Below, in pieces: positions 1 to 6,651 of a DNA stretch of 6,831 nucleotides. Source of the DNA: Sulfurimonas sp. (lineage in GTDB: Bacteria; Campylobacterota; Campylobacteria; Campylobacterales; Sulfurimonadaceae). Position 1 is the stretch's first letter. Every line of letters starts with the position of its first letter. The stretch spans positions 1-6,831 of the forward strand of contig JANTGV010000061.1 of assembly GCA_024762745.1 (NCBI GenBank), read 5' to 3'. The translations under genes and the position numbers were made by a program. The notes beneath the pieces were generated by a model. It saw only the letters and a program-made list of their open reading frames with translations. It ran no database searches and had not been told where the DNA came from.

Positions 1-126
1 TTCTTTTTATGGGTAAGAGCGGCGTGGCCTCATGTAAGACCAGATCAATTGATGTGGCTATGTTGGAAAGTGTTGATGCCATTGGCACTTGTAAATATTT
101 TAATAACCGGCATAGTGCTGATATAG
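1..126 (+). CDS. nuoH: NADH-quinone oxidoreductase subunit H, C-terminal fragment (5' end outside window)
   Basis: The window opens inside a reading frame that ends with TAG at 124-126. The 41 visible residues begin [19 protein letters not shown] and end in a hydrophobic helix ([16 protein letters not shown]). Seen in the sequence: the RA-x-x-P-x-x-R-x-DQLM pattern followed by WK-x-L-x-PL. This is the conserved C-terminal end of NuoH, where a cytoplasmic loop leads into the last membrane helix. Known of the family: NuoH anchors the peripheral arm to the membrane arm and forms part of the quinone chamber. The gene ends nine bases before nuoI, as expected for the standard nuo order. Nothing can be said about its start or the rest of the protein. 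Confidence 0.93.
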   Translation, partial: FFLWVRAAWPHVRPDQLMWLCWKVLMPLALVNILITGIVLI

Positions 127-130
127 AGGA
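125..130 (+). promoter_or_regulatory. Shine-Dalgarno sequence for nuoI
   Basis: AGAGGA overlaps the nuoH stop codon. It lies 5 bases before the ATG at 136 and 8 bases before the ATG at 139. The second spacing is closer to optimal, so NuoI may start at 139 (MDFENYNN) rather than 136; the difference is one methionine. Confidence 0.6.
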
Positions 131-135
131 TAGAT

Positions 136-753
136 ATGATGGATTTTGAAAATTATAATAACAGAAATGTATCTGCAGACTACAAGTACATTGAGCTTGA
201 AGAGACTCCTGTAGAGTGGCCAGATAAGTTTAAGCGTGTTATGAAAAGAACACTAAGTGGTGAGCTTTTTGTAGGACTTTGGGTTGTTTTTAGAGAAATG
301 CTTAAAGGCGATACACACACAGTACTGTATCCACTTGAAAAACTTCCGATTGGTCCAAGATATAGAGCGCTTCATACAATCAAGAGATTGGTAGAGAGTG
401 GAAATCAAGCTTGTATTGGATGTGGTCTTTGTGAGAAGATCTGTATCTCTAACTGTATTCAGATAGATACTAAATATGGAAGTAAAGGTCGTAAAGTTGT
501 AAAAGGATATACGATTAATCTTGGTCGTTGTATCTATTGTGGTTATTGTGCTGAAGTGTGTCCAGAGTTGGCGATTACACATGGTCAAGATTATGAAAAT
601 GTCTCTGAACAAAGAGCACACTTTACAACAATGGCAGAACTTGTAACACCAATAGATCAGTTTAAAGCTGGTAAGCAGAAACAGTATCCTGGGTTTGGTG
701 CATTCAGCCCTAATGCTGATGATAATGTTAAAAAAACTCCTCTGGCGTATTAA
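136..753 (+). CDS. nuoI: NADH-quinone oxidoreductase subunit I (two 4Fe-4S ferredoxin-like subunit)
   Basis: NuoI carries the last-but-one iron-sulfur clusters (N6a and N6b) of complex I, relaying electrons to the cluster next to the quinone site at the cytoplasmic face of the membrane. Two ferredoxin motifs are visible: C93-x2-C96-x2-C99-x3-C103, and C132-x2-C135-x2-C138-x3-C142-P143. By family rule, each cluster is bound by three cysteines of one motif plus the last cysteine of the other. An extra C107 lies four residues after C103, as in many NuoI proteins. The usual proline after the first motif is isoleucine here (CISNC). At 205 residues it is longer than E. coli NuoI (180), with polar extensions at both ends, as is usual in Campylobacterota. 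A membrane-associating segment (SGELFVGLWVVFREML) lies near residues 41-56. Two adjacent ATG codons (136 and 139) are possible starts. Its stop overlaps the ribosome binding site of nuoJ. Confidence 0.96.
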   Translation: MMDFENYNNRNVSADYKYIELEETPVEWPDKFKRVMKRTLSGELFVGLWVVFREMLKGDTHTVLYPLEKLPIGPRYRALHTIKRLVESGNQACIGCGLCEKICISNCIQIDTKYGSKGRKVVKGYTINLGRCIYCGYCAEVCPELAITHGQDYENVSEQRAHFTTMAELVTPIDQFKAGKQKQYPGFGAFSPNADDNVKKTPLAY

Positions 754-756
754 GGA
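752..756 (+). promoter_or_regulatory. Shine-Dalgarno sequence for nuoJ
   Basis: AAGGA overlaps the TAA stop of nuoI. It lies only 3 bases before the ATG at 760 but 6 bases before the in-frame ATG at 763. The spacing favours 763 as the true start of NuoJ. Confidence 0.6.
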
Positions 757-759
757 CTT

Positions 760-1353
760 ATGATGTATGAATTGATAGCTTTTTATCTTTTTTCGGGCTT
801 GACAATTGCGATGTTTCTTATCGTAGTGTTAAGTAAAAATGCACTCTACTCTATGAGTGCACTAGCTGCGGGCATGATTTTAATATCAGGCTTTTTCTTT
901 CTTTTGGATGCTGATTTCTTGGGAGCAGTTCAAATTATTGTCTATACAGGTGCTGTCATGGCGTTGTATGCGTTTGGTATGATGTTTTTTGATGCGACAC
1001 AAGATGTCAAAGAAAATATTGGAAGTACTAAACTTATTTATGGGTTATGGATTGCAAGTGCAGTTTTAATTGTGATTATGATTACTGCTCCATTTGTTTC
1101 TGATAAACTTATGTTAGATTATCCAATTGATCACCATCTTATCATTGGAGCAAACAATCCACAAGCTGTAGGTGTGGTTCTTTTTACAAAATACCTTGTA
1201 CAGTTTGAGTTAGCTGCTGTCATGTTGCTAGTAGCAATGATTGCAGGTATTGTTCTTGTCAGTAAAAAAATGGATGAGGGTATGAATATTAGTGCTGAAC
1301 TTGATCAACAGATAAGAGATGAGTTTCATATAGATGAAAAGGAGAGTAAATGA
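760..1353 (+). CDS. nuoJ: NADH-quinone oxidoreductase subunit J (membrane subunit)
   Basis: NuoJ is a small membrane subunit between the quinone site (NuoH) and the proton channels. Its third helix changes shape during turnover. Five membrane helices can be read at about residues 4-24, 28-48, 54-77, 93-112 and 147-167. The third contains the family signature FLGAVQIIVYTGAVMALYAF, including the conserved tyrosine (Y62). The segment NPQAVGVVLFTKYLVQFELA before helix five matches the usual G-x-x-LY-x-x-YL-x-x-FELA pattern. Residues 169-197 form a strongly charged tail, probably cytoplasmic. Length (197) is close to E. coli NuoJ (184). Starts at 760 or, by spacing, 763 are both possible. It overlaps nuoK by four bases (ATGA at 1350-1353), which suggests translational coupling. 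Confidence 0.95.
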   Translation: MMYELIAFYLFSGLTIAMFLIVVLSKNALYSMSALAAGMILISGFFFLLDADFLGAVQIIVYTGAVMALYAFGMMFFDATQDVKENIGSTKLIYGLWIASAVLIVIMITAPFVSDKLMLDYPIDHHLIIGANNPQAVGVVLFTKYLVQFELAAVMLLVAMIAGIVLVSKKMDEGMNISAELDQQIRDEFHIDEKESK

Positions 1354-1652
1354 TAACACTTACACACTATTTGGTGCTTTCTGCCATACTTTTTGTGATT
1401 GGTTTGGTGGGAGTAATACGGAGAAAAAATCTTCTTTTACTTTTCTTTGCAACTGAAATTATGTTAAATGCTGCAAATGTTGGCTTTGCCGCAGTTTCCA
1501 AGTTTTATGGCGATTTGACAGGACAGATGTTCTCATTTTTTATTATTGCAGTTGCAGCGAGTGAAGTTGCTGTAGGTTTAGGACTGTTGGTACTTTGGTA
1601 TAAGAGAAATGGTACTATTGATTTAGATTCAATGCAAGAGATGAAAGGATAA
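1350..1652 (+). CDS. nuoK: NADH-quinone oxidoreductase subunit K (MrpC-like membrane subunit)
   Basis: NuoK is a three-helix subunit that contributes part of the proton path between NuoJ/NuoA and NuoN. Helices lie at about residues 5-22, 28-50 and 60-84. Two buried glutamates essential in the family are present, E36 (FFATEIMLNAAN) and E72 (AVAASEVAVGLGLL). Their numbering matches the E36 and E72 pair of E. coli. The RR pair after helix one (R24, R25) is also typical. The length of 100 residues equals the family norm. The start ATG overlaps the nuoJ stop, with AAGGAG at 1339-1344 five bases upstream. The MrpC/MnhC antiporter family is homologous, but the neighbours exclude that reading. Confidence 0.97.
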   Translation: MITLTHYLVLSAILFVIGLVGVIRRKNLLLLFFATEIMLNAANVGFAAVSKFYGDLTGQMFSFFIIAVAASEVAVGLGLLVLWYKRNGTIDLDSMQEMKG

Positions 1653-1655
1653 CGG

Positions 1656-3542
1656 ATGGAAAAATATTTATATATTGCACTTTTTGCGCCGATTGTTGGT
1701 TCACTTTTTGCGGCGGCATTTGGTGATAGACCAAAAAACTTAATTACTGGATTGGTAACTAGTGGGCTATTATTTGCTTCATGGGTTTCATCAATTATAT
1801 TACTTATGTATGTAGATGGTTCAACTATTGTTCATGTTAAGATGATGGATTGGATTGCTGCTGGTAGTTTTGATTTAGATTTTGGATTTGTTGCAGATCA
1901 AGTCTCTGTAATTATGATGGTGACTGTAACAACTGTATCTACACTAGTGCATGTCTATTCAATTGGTTATATGGATCATGATAAAGGTTTTAATAGATAC
2001 TTCTCATATCTTTCAGCATTTGTTTTCTCAATGATGATTCTTGTAATGAGTGATAACTTTTTAGGACTATTTATAGGTTGGGAAGGCGTTGGTCTTTGTT
2101 CTTGGTTACTTATTGGGCACTGGTATTACAAAAAAGATGTTCCGACTTCTGAAAATCCTGCGATCTCTCCAGCATATGCAGCAAATGAAGCATTTGTGAT
2201 GAACAGAATTGCCGATCTTGGTATGCTTATCGGTATCTTTATGATTTACTGGAATCTTGGTTCTTTAAACTATGATACTGTTTTTGCAAATATCGGTACA
2301 TTAAGTACAGGTACAATTACTGCAATTGGTATCTTCTTATTTATAGGTGCGATGGGTAAATCAGCACAATTCCCACTTCATACGTGGCTTGCCAATGCGA
2401 TGGAAGGTCCAACACCTGTTTCTGCATTGATTCATGCAGCGACAATGGTTACAGCGGGTGTCTATCTGGTAGTTAGAAGTAATGAGATTTATGCATTGAT
2501 TCCAAATGTAGGTTACTTTATCGCATGTTTAGGTGCTTTTGTAGCCGTATTTGCGGCAACAATGGCACTTGTCAATATGGAGATGAAAAGAATTATTGCA
2601 TATTCGACACTATCACAGCTGGGTTATATGTTTGTTGCTGCTGGTTTAGGTGCATACTGGATCGCATTGTTTCACCTTATGGCACACGCATTTTTCAAAT
2701 CAGTTCTCTTTTTAGGTGCAGGTAATGTAATGCATGCAATGGATGAAGAGAAGTATATCAATAAAATGGGTGGATTGGGTAAAATCATGCCTTGGACTAT
2801 GGGTATTATGACAGTTGCATCAGTGGCACTTGCAGGTATTTGGCCATTAGCTGGGTTCTTCTCAAAAGATAAAATTCTTGAAACAGCATTTGCTGAACAT
2901 AACTATTTCCTATGGGCAATGCTATGGTTGGGTGCAGGTATGACTGCATACTATAGTTTCAGACTTGTTATGATGGTATTTTTTGGAAAAGAGAACTATA
3001 ATAAAGATGAGAAACATCCACATGAGACTTACCCATTTGTAATTGCAGCGATGTTACCTTTAGCAGTATTAGCTGTTATAGCTGGATTCTTTGAGCACGC
3101 ATTTATGGAGTATGTGACAGCAGTACTTCCTGAATATTATCCGCATGTGAGTACAGGTACATTTATCTTTTTACTTGTTATAACTTTAGGAATTGCTCTT
3201 GGAGGTATCGCTTTAGCAGTAATCAAGTTTTCTAATGGTGGTAGTTTTGACCACTTCTTTAAAAAGTTAGGAGTTCATGATCTTTTTGCAAACCAGTACT
3301 ATATACCTAAGTTTTATGATGAGAAGATTTGTAAACCATATAAAGCAATGAGCAAATTTGCTTGGGAAAAACTTGATATGAAAGTTGTGGATGCAACGGT
3401 GGATTTAATAGCGGGCACTATCTATACAGCTGGTGATAAAGCAAGAAAAATGCAAACAGGTAATCTATCAAATAACCTCAAGTGGATGGTTGTTGGTTTA
3501 GTGATACTGCTAGTTTTTGCATTATTTAAGATTGGTATGTAA
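1656..3542 (+). CDS. nuoL: NADH-quinone oxidoreductase subunit L (distal antiporter-like proton channel)
   Basis: NuoL is the outermost proton-pumping subunit of complex I and carries a long lateral helix that runs along the membrane arm. The 628-residue length fits the family (613 in E. coli). Visible key residues are E143 in helix 5 (FIGWEGVGLCSWLLIGHWY), K235 in the broken helix 7 (GAMGKSAQFPLHTWL), H260 in SALIHAATMV, H340, H344 and K348 (FHLMAHAFFKSVLFLGAG), and K404 (AGFFSKDKILE). The last corresponds to the terminal channel lysine, K399 in E. coli. A polar stretch from about 525 to 600 (lateral helix region) precedes a final anchor helix at about 608-626. The residue after WLA in helix 7 is asparagine (N247) where aspartate is usual. 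AAAGGA at 1644-1649 supports the ATG at 1656. Relatives include MrpA and HyfB, but the nuo context settles the call. Confidence 0.97.
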   Translation: MEKYLYIALFAPIVGSLFAAAFGDRPKNLITGLVTSGLLFASWVSSIILLMYVDGSTIVHVKMMDWIAAGSFDLDFGFVADQVSVIMMVTVTTVSTLVHVYSIGYMDHDKGFNRYFSYLSAFVFSMMILVMSDNFLGLFIGWEGVGLCSWLLIGHWYYKKDVPTSENPAISPAYAANEAFVMNRIADLGMLIGIFMIYWNLGSLNYDTVFANIGTLSTGTITAIGIFLFIGAMGKSAQFPLHTWLANAMEGPTPVSALIHAATMVTAGVYLVVRSNEIYALIPNVGYFIACLGAFVAVFAATMALVNMEMKRIIAYSTLSQLGYMFVAAGLGAYWIALFHLMAHAFFKSVLFLGAGNVMHAMDEEKYINKMGGLGKIMPWTMGIMTVASVALAGIWPLAGFFSKDKILETAFAEHNYFLWAMLWLGAGMTAYYSFRLVMMVFFGKENYNKDEKHPHETYPFVIAAMLPLAVLAVIAGFFEHAFMEYVTAVLPEYYPHVSTGTFIFLLVITLGIALGGIALAVIKFSNGGSFDHFFKKLGVHDLFANQYYIPKFYDEKICKPYKAMSKFAWEKLDMKVVDATVDLIAGTIYTAGDKARKMQTGNLSNNLKWMVVGLVILLVFALFKIGM

Positions 3543-3553
3543 GGAGCTGATGA

Positions 3554-5080
3554 ATGGATTCAATATTAACTATTTTGATATTTTTCCCGCTAGTTGCGGC
3601 GATGTTAGGATTTCTAATTGAAAAAGAGGGGATTCGAGCATATGGTATTGCTGTAACAGCAATAGAATTTATCTTATCGCTTCTATTATGGCTTGGTTTT
3701 GACGGTGAAAATGCTGGATTTCAATTTATCAAAGAGGTTCCGATAGTTGCAGATTTTGGTATTCACTACTCAGTGGGTGTTGATGGTATATCACTATTTT
3801 TAGTAGTTTTGAGTACCTTTATGACGATGATTGCATTGATTGGTCTAACAATTGAAAAAGATGTCAAAAACCTTATCATTTCAGTACTCTTTTTAGAGAT
3901 GACTATGGTAGGTGTATTTGTTTCACTTGATGTCATATTATTTTATATCTTTTGGGAGCTCTCTTTGATTCCGATGCTTTATATTATCGGTGCTTGGGGA
4001 TCAAATAATAGAATATATGCAGCAATCAAGTTTTTCTTATATACATTTGCTGGATCACTCTTTATGCTTGTAGGTATTTTATACTTTGCGTATCTCAATC
4101 AACAAGCAACAGGAGAGTGGAGTTTTGCCATTGCAGATTGGCATGCATTGAAGTTGCCTTTTGAAGCACAGCTTTGGATTTTTGGAGCATTCTTTATCGG
4201 TTTTGCGATTAAAGTGCCAATGTTCCCATTTCATACTTGGCTTCCATATGCACATGGTCAAGCACCGACAATTGGTTCTGTGATACTTGCTGCGGTTCTT
4301 TTGAAAATGGGTACTTATGGTTTTATAAGATTTTCACTTCCAATGGTTCCAGATGCTTCAGTGTATTTTATTGTACCAGTTGCGATACTATCGCTTATTA
4401 TGATCGTCTATACAGCGATGATTGCATATGCACAAGAAGATATGAAACAGGTTATTGCATATAGTTCAGTCTCTCATATGGGTGTCATAGTATTAGGTAC
4501 ATTTGCAATGAACTCTGAAGGTATTACTGGTTCTATATTTTTGATGATTTCACATGGTATTGTGTCAGGGGCTCTGTTTATGTTGGTAGGTGTGATTTAT
4601 GATAGAAGACATACCAAGATGATGGATGAATTTGGCGGACTTGCCATGACTATGCCACGCTATGCAACGATTTATGCCATTATGCTTATGGCTTCAGTAG
4701 GGCTTCCATTGACAATTGGTTTTGTTGGTGAGTTTTTAGCATTGATGGGCTTTTTCAAAATATCACCAGTTATGACTGCCATTGCAGGTACTACGATTAT
4801 TTTAGGTGCAGTTTATATGTTAACACTTTATAAAAGATCGTTTTTTGGTCCGATCACCAATGAGAAGAATAAAAATCTTCCTGATTTGACGAAGCAAGAA
4901 TTAACAGCATTAATACCACTGGTATTTTTAGTTGTAGCTTTGGGTGTGTATCCAAAACCACTTTTAGATCCAATAGATACTAGTGTAAAACAGATGTTAG
5001 TAGATATGGAAGCAAAAACAATAACACAAGATGCAAAAGATTTGCTGCATAAAGCAACAAGCATCGGGGAGGCTAAGTAA
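3554..5080 (+). CDS. nuoM: NADH-quinone oxidoreductase subunit M (middle antiporter-like proton channel)
   Basis: NuoM is the middle of three antiporter-like proton channels in the membrane arm. Its 508 residues match the family (509 in E. coli). Visible residues are E135 ([15 protein letters not shown]), K220 ([18 protein letters not shown]), K251 ([12 protein letters not shown]), H308 (YSSVSHMG), H334 ([20 protein letters not shown]) and E393 (GFVGEFLAL). E393 stands where NuoM uses glutamate instead of the lysine found in NuoL and NuoN. The WLPDAH signature reads WLPYAH, with Y232 replacing the usual aspartate. After the last membrane helix (about 450-468) comes a polar tail of roughly 40 residues with an amphipathic look. 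AAGGAG at 3541-3546, part of the nuoL stop region, sits 7 bases before the ATG at 3554. An ATG at 3550 is out of frame. The gene overlaps nuoN by one base. Confidence 0.97.
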   Translation: MDSILTILIFFPLVAAMLGFLIEKEGIRAYGIAVTAIEFILSLLLWLGFDGENAGFQFIKEVPIVADFGIHYSVGVDGISLFLVVLSTFMTMIALIGLTIEKDVKNLIISVLFLEMTMVGVFVSLDVILFYIFWELSLIPMLYIIGAWGSNNRIYAAIKFFLYTFAGSLFMLVGILYFAYLNQQATGEWSFAIADWHALKLPFEAQLWIFGAFFIGFAIKVPMFPFHTWLPYAHGQAPTIGSVILAAVLLKMGTYGFIRFSLPMVPDASVYFIVPVAILSLIMIVYTAMIAYAQEDMKQVIAYSSVSHMGVIVLGTFAMNSEGITGSIFLMISHGIVSGALFMLVGVIYDRRHTKMMDEFGGLAMTMPRYATIYAIMLMASVGLPLTIGFVGEFLALMGFFKISPVMTAIAGTTIILGAVYMLTLYKRSFFGPITNEKNKNLPDLTKQELTALIPLVFLVVALGVYPKPLLDPIDTSVKQMLVDMEAKTITQDAKDLLHKATSIGEAK

Positions 5081-6573
5081 TGTTAGATCCAATTTCAATT
5101 GATATAGCAAGTTTAAATTTACCATCATTGATTCCAATGTCAATCATTATACTTGGTGCATTAGCGATAATCATCATTGACTTAGTCACAAAAGATCTTT
5201 CAAAAAGCTTTTATGTCATGGTCAGTGAGCTTTTTATCCTATTGGCACTTGGTGCTGTTTGGGGTTATAATGGTGGAGATAGAGGTTTCTTTGACGTGAT
5301 GCTTATAGATGGAATTGCTGTACTTGGGCAGATAATCATTTTAGTCGCTTCAGCGCTTTTTATACCGCTTGCATTGACTTCAAAAAGATTTCATGAGTAT
5401 TCATTCCCTGAATTTTTTGCACTCTTTTTGTTTATGATTGGCGGCTTCCAATTTATGGTAGCAAGTGATAATCTTATTTTGATCTTTGTTGGACTTGAAA
5501 CTGCAAGTTTAGCTCTTTATACTTTAATCGCGATGCATAACAGAAATAGATCATTTGAAGCAGCTATAAAATACTTTACAATGGGTGCATTGGCTGCTGG
5601 TTTCTTTGTATTTGGTGCTTTAATTCTTTATGCATTAACTGGTAGTGTTGAAATTCATAAGATTGAAGCAGTACTAATCGCACGTGAGTTTGAACCAATT
5701 TGGGGTGTACTTCTTGCGGTAGTATTTATGATTACTGCACTTGGATTTAAACTCTCAATGGTGCCATTTCAAACTTGGGTTCCTGATGTCTATGAGGGAT
5801 CAAGTGCAGCTTTGGCAGGTTATATGTCTATTGTTCCTAAAATAGCAGGTTTTGTGGTTGCTATGAGACTGTTTGAATTTTTAGTACATGCAGATGTAGT
5901 ATGGGTTCAAAACATGTTATGGATAATCGCAGTTGTGACAATGACTGCTACAAATATTATGGCACTTGTGCAAGAGGGTGTTAAAAGGATGCTTGCATAC
6001 AGTTCAATATCACATGCAGGTTTTGCAATGAGTGCTATTCTTATAGGTACAACGCAAGCAAATAGTGCCCTTTTCTTATACTGGATACTCTTTACATTTA
6101 CAAATCTTGGTGCATTTACCATGTTATGGGTTTCACGTCATCAAGGAAAACAAAAATGGGGTGATACAAGATTTGATCATCCGTATGAGAAATTTTCTGG
6201 TATGATAAAAATCATGCCTTTAAATGCAGTCATTATGGGTATGTTTATGTTCTCACTTGCTGGTATGCCACCATTCTCACTTTTTTGGGGAAAACTATAT
6301 CTTATGAGTTCTGCCGTTAATGCTGGATTTATTTCATTAGCTGTGATTATGGCGATTAATAGTGCGATATCAGTATACTACTATTTGAAGCTTGTAGTAT
6401 ATATGTTCCTAAGAGAGCCTAGTACTACTGATAGCACGGTATATATTAAAAATGCATCTACTGCACTTAAAACTGTTATTGGTTTTGCTGCTGCTATGAC
6501 ACTTCTAACGACCATATATGTAAGTCCACTATTGGAAATGATTACAGAATATGTCAAATCAAGTGGTTTTTAG
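5080..6573 (+). CDS. nuoN: NADH-quinone oxidoreductase subunit N (proximal antiporter-like proton channel)
   Basis: NuoN is the antiporter-like channel nearest the quinone module, packed against NuoK. The 497-residue length fits the family (485 in E. coli). Visible residues are E140 ([16 protein letters not shown]), K224 ([20 protein letters not shown]), K254 ([10 protein letters not shown]), K302 and H312 ([15 protein letters not shown]), and K405 (SLFWGKLYL), the expected terminal channel lysine. The PFHxWxPDVYEG signature has Q231 in place of histidine, and the usual APTPVTA that follows is SSAALAG. D236 of the signature is kept. The start ATG overlaps the nuoM stop (TAATG at 5078-5082). 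The strong GGGGAGG at 5066-5072 lies 7 bases upstream. The gene ends with TAG and is the last nuo gene; a 78-base non-coding gap follows. Confidence 0.96.
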   Translation: MLDPISIDIASLNLPSLIPMSIIILGALAIIIIDLVTKDLSKSFYVMVSELFILLALGAVWGYNGGDRGFFDVMLIDGIAVLGQIIILVASALFIPLALTSKRFHEYSFPEFFALFLFMIGGFQFMVASDNLILIFVGLETASLALYTLIAMHNRNRSFEAAIKYFTMGALAAGFFVFGALILYALTGSVEIHKIEAVLIAREFEPIWGVLLAVVFMITALGFKLSMVPFQTWVPDVYEGSSAALAGYMSIVPKIAGFVVAMRLFEFLVHADVVWVQNMLWIIAVVTMTATNIMALVQEGVKRMLAYSSISHAGFAMSAILIGTTQANSALFLYWILFTFTNLGAFTMLWVSRHQGKQKWGDTRFDHPYEKFSGMIKIMPLNAVIMGMFMFSLAGMPPFSLFWGKLYLMSSAVNAGFISLAVIMAINSAISVYYYLKLVVYMFLREPSTTDSTVYIKNASTALKTVIGFAAAMTLLTTIYVSPLLEMITEYVKSSGF

Positions 6574-6590
6574 AGTCATTATTTTATAAG

Positions 6591-6614
6591 GTCAAAGGAG
6601 TTATCTCCTTTGGC
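6591..6614 (+). terminator. Stem-loop after nuoN, possible weak or non-classical terminator
   Basis: CAAAGGAG (6593-6600) and CTCCTTTG (6605-6612) form a perfect 8-bp stem with the 4-base loop TTAT. G6591-C6614 and a U6592-G6613 wobble can extend it to 10 bp. It begins 17 bases after the nuoN stop, where an operon terminator would be expected. No run of T follows (GGCTACTGTG), so it is not a standard Rho-independent terminator. It may instead act as a pause, a Rho-assisted end, an RNA 3'-end stabiliser or a regulatory hairpin for the next gene. Confidence 0.4.
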
Positions 6615-6634
6615 TACTGTGATCTTAACTCCTT
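6595..6634 (+). other. Second inverted repeat competing with the post-nuoN hairpin
   Basis: AAGGAGTTA (6595-6603) is perfectly complementary to TAACTCCTT (6626-6634), giving a 9-bp stem with a 22-base loop. It uses the same left arm as the hairpin at 6593-6612, so the two cannot form together. The two right arms form an imperfect direct repeat (TTATCTCCTT at 6601-6610 and TTAACTCCTT at 6625-6634). A further 6-bp pair, ATAAGG (6586-6591) with CCTTAT (6631-6636), could close around the first hairpin. The pairings are seen in the sequence; any regulatory role is inference. Confidence 0.4.
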
Positions 6635-6635
6635 A

Positions 6636-6644
6636 TGCTATAAT
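6636..6644 (+). promoter_or_regulatory. Extended -10 promoter element upstream of pflA-like gene
   Basis: TGCTATAAT is a perfect match to the extended -10 consensus (TG, one base, TATAAT) for the housekeeping sigma factor. No good -35 hexamer lies 16-18 bases upstream. This is common for Campylobacterota promoters and tolerated when an extended -10 is present. The expected transcription start is around 6650-6652, at or almost at the ATG at 6652. The downstream gene can therefore probably be transcribed separately from the nuo operon. Confidence 0.65.
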
Positions 6645-6651
6645 CTTCAGC

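Noticed and set aside
253..621. Minus-strand open frame of 122 codons inside nuoI
   Set aside because: It lies fully antisense to a clearly conserved iron-sulfur protein, is rich in Thr, Ile and Ser as expected from reverse reading of AT-rich coding DNA, and shows no recognisable domain.
2525..2725. Plus-strand 66-codon open frame inside nuoL
   Set aside because: It is an out-of-frame reading of conserved nuoL helices, rich in Cys and Arg, without a convincing ribosome binding site.
3550..3552. ATG just upstream of nuoM as an alternative start
   Set aside because: It is out of frame with nuoM, only 3 bases from the Shine-Dalgarno sequence, and leads to a short frame that soon stops. The ATG at 3554 has better spacing and gives the conserved protein.
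4079..4464. Short open frames on both strands inside nuoM
   Set aside because: These are shadows of the conserved NuoM channel region and have no family features of their own.
4828..5064. Minus-strand 78-codon open frame at the 3' end of nuoM
   Set aside because: It is antisense to the NuoM tail, with no promoter or domain signal.
5907..6122. Minus-strand 71-codon open frame inside nuoN
   Set aside because: It is antisense to conserved nuoN sequence; its hydrophobicity follows from the complementary membrane-helix codons.
1656..6573. Antiporter operon (Mrp) or hydrogenase-4-like (Hyf) identity for the three large membrane genes
   Set aside because: The flanking nuoH, nuoI, nuoJ and nuoK and the L-M-N order are specific to complex I.
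1656..6573. Internal similarity among nuoL, nuoM and nuoN as a DNA repeat
   Set aside because: It is ancient protein paralogy among the antiporter-like subunits; the nucleotide sequences are not repeats.
6611..6626. Possible sigma-54 promoter (TGGC ...) before the flagellar gene
   Set aside because: The GC required at the -12 element, 10 bases after the GG, is absent (CT instead), so the housekeeping extended -10 explains the region better.
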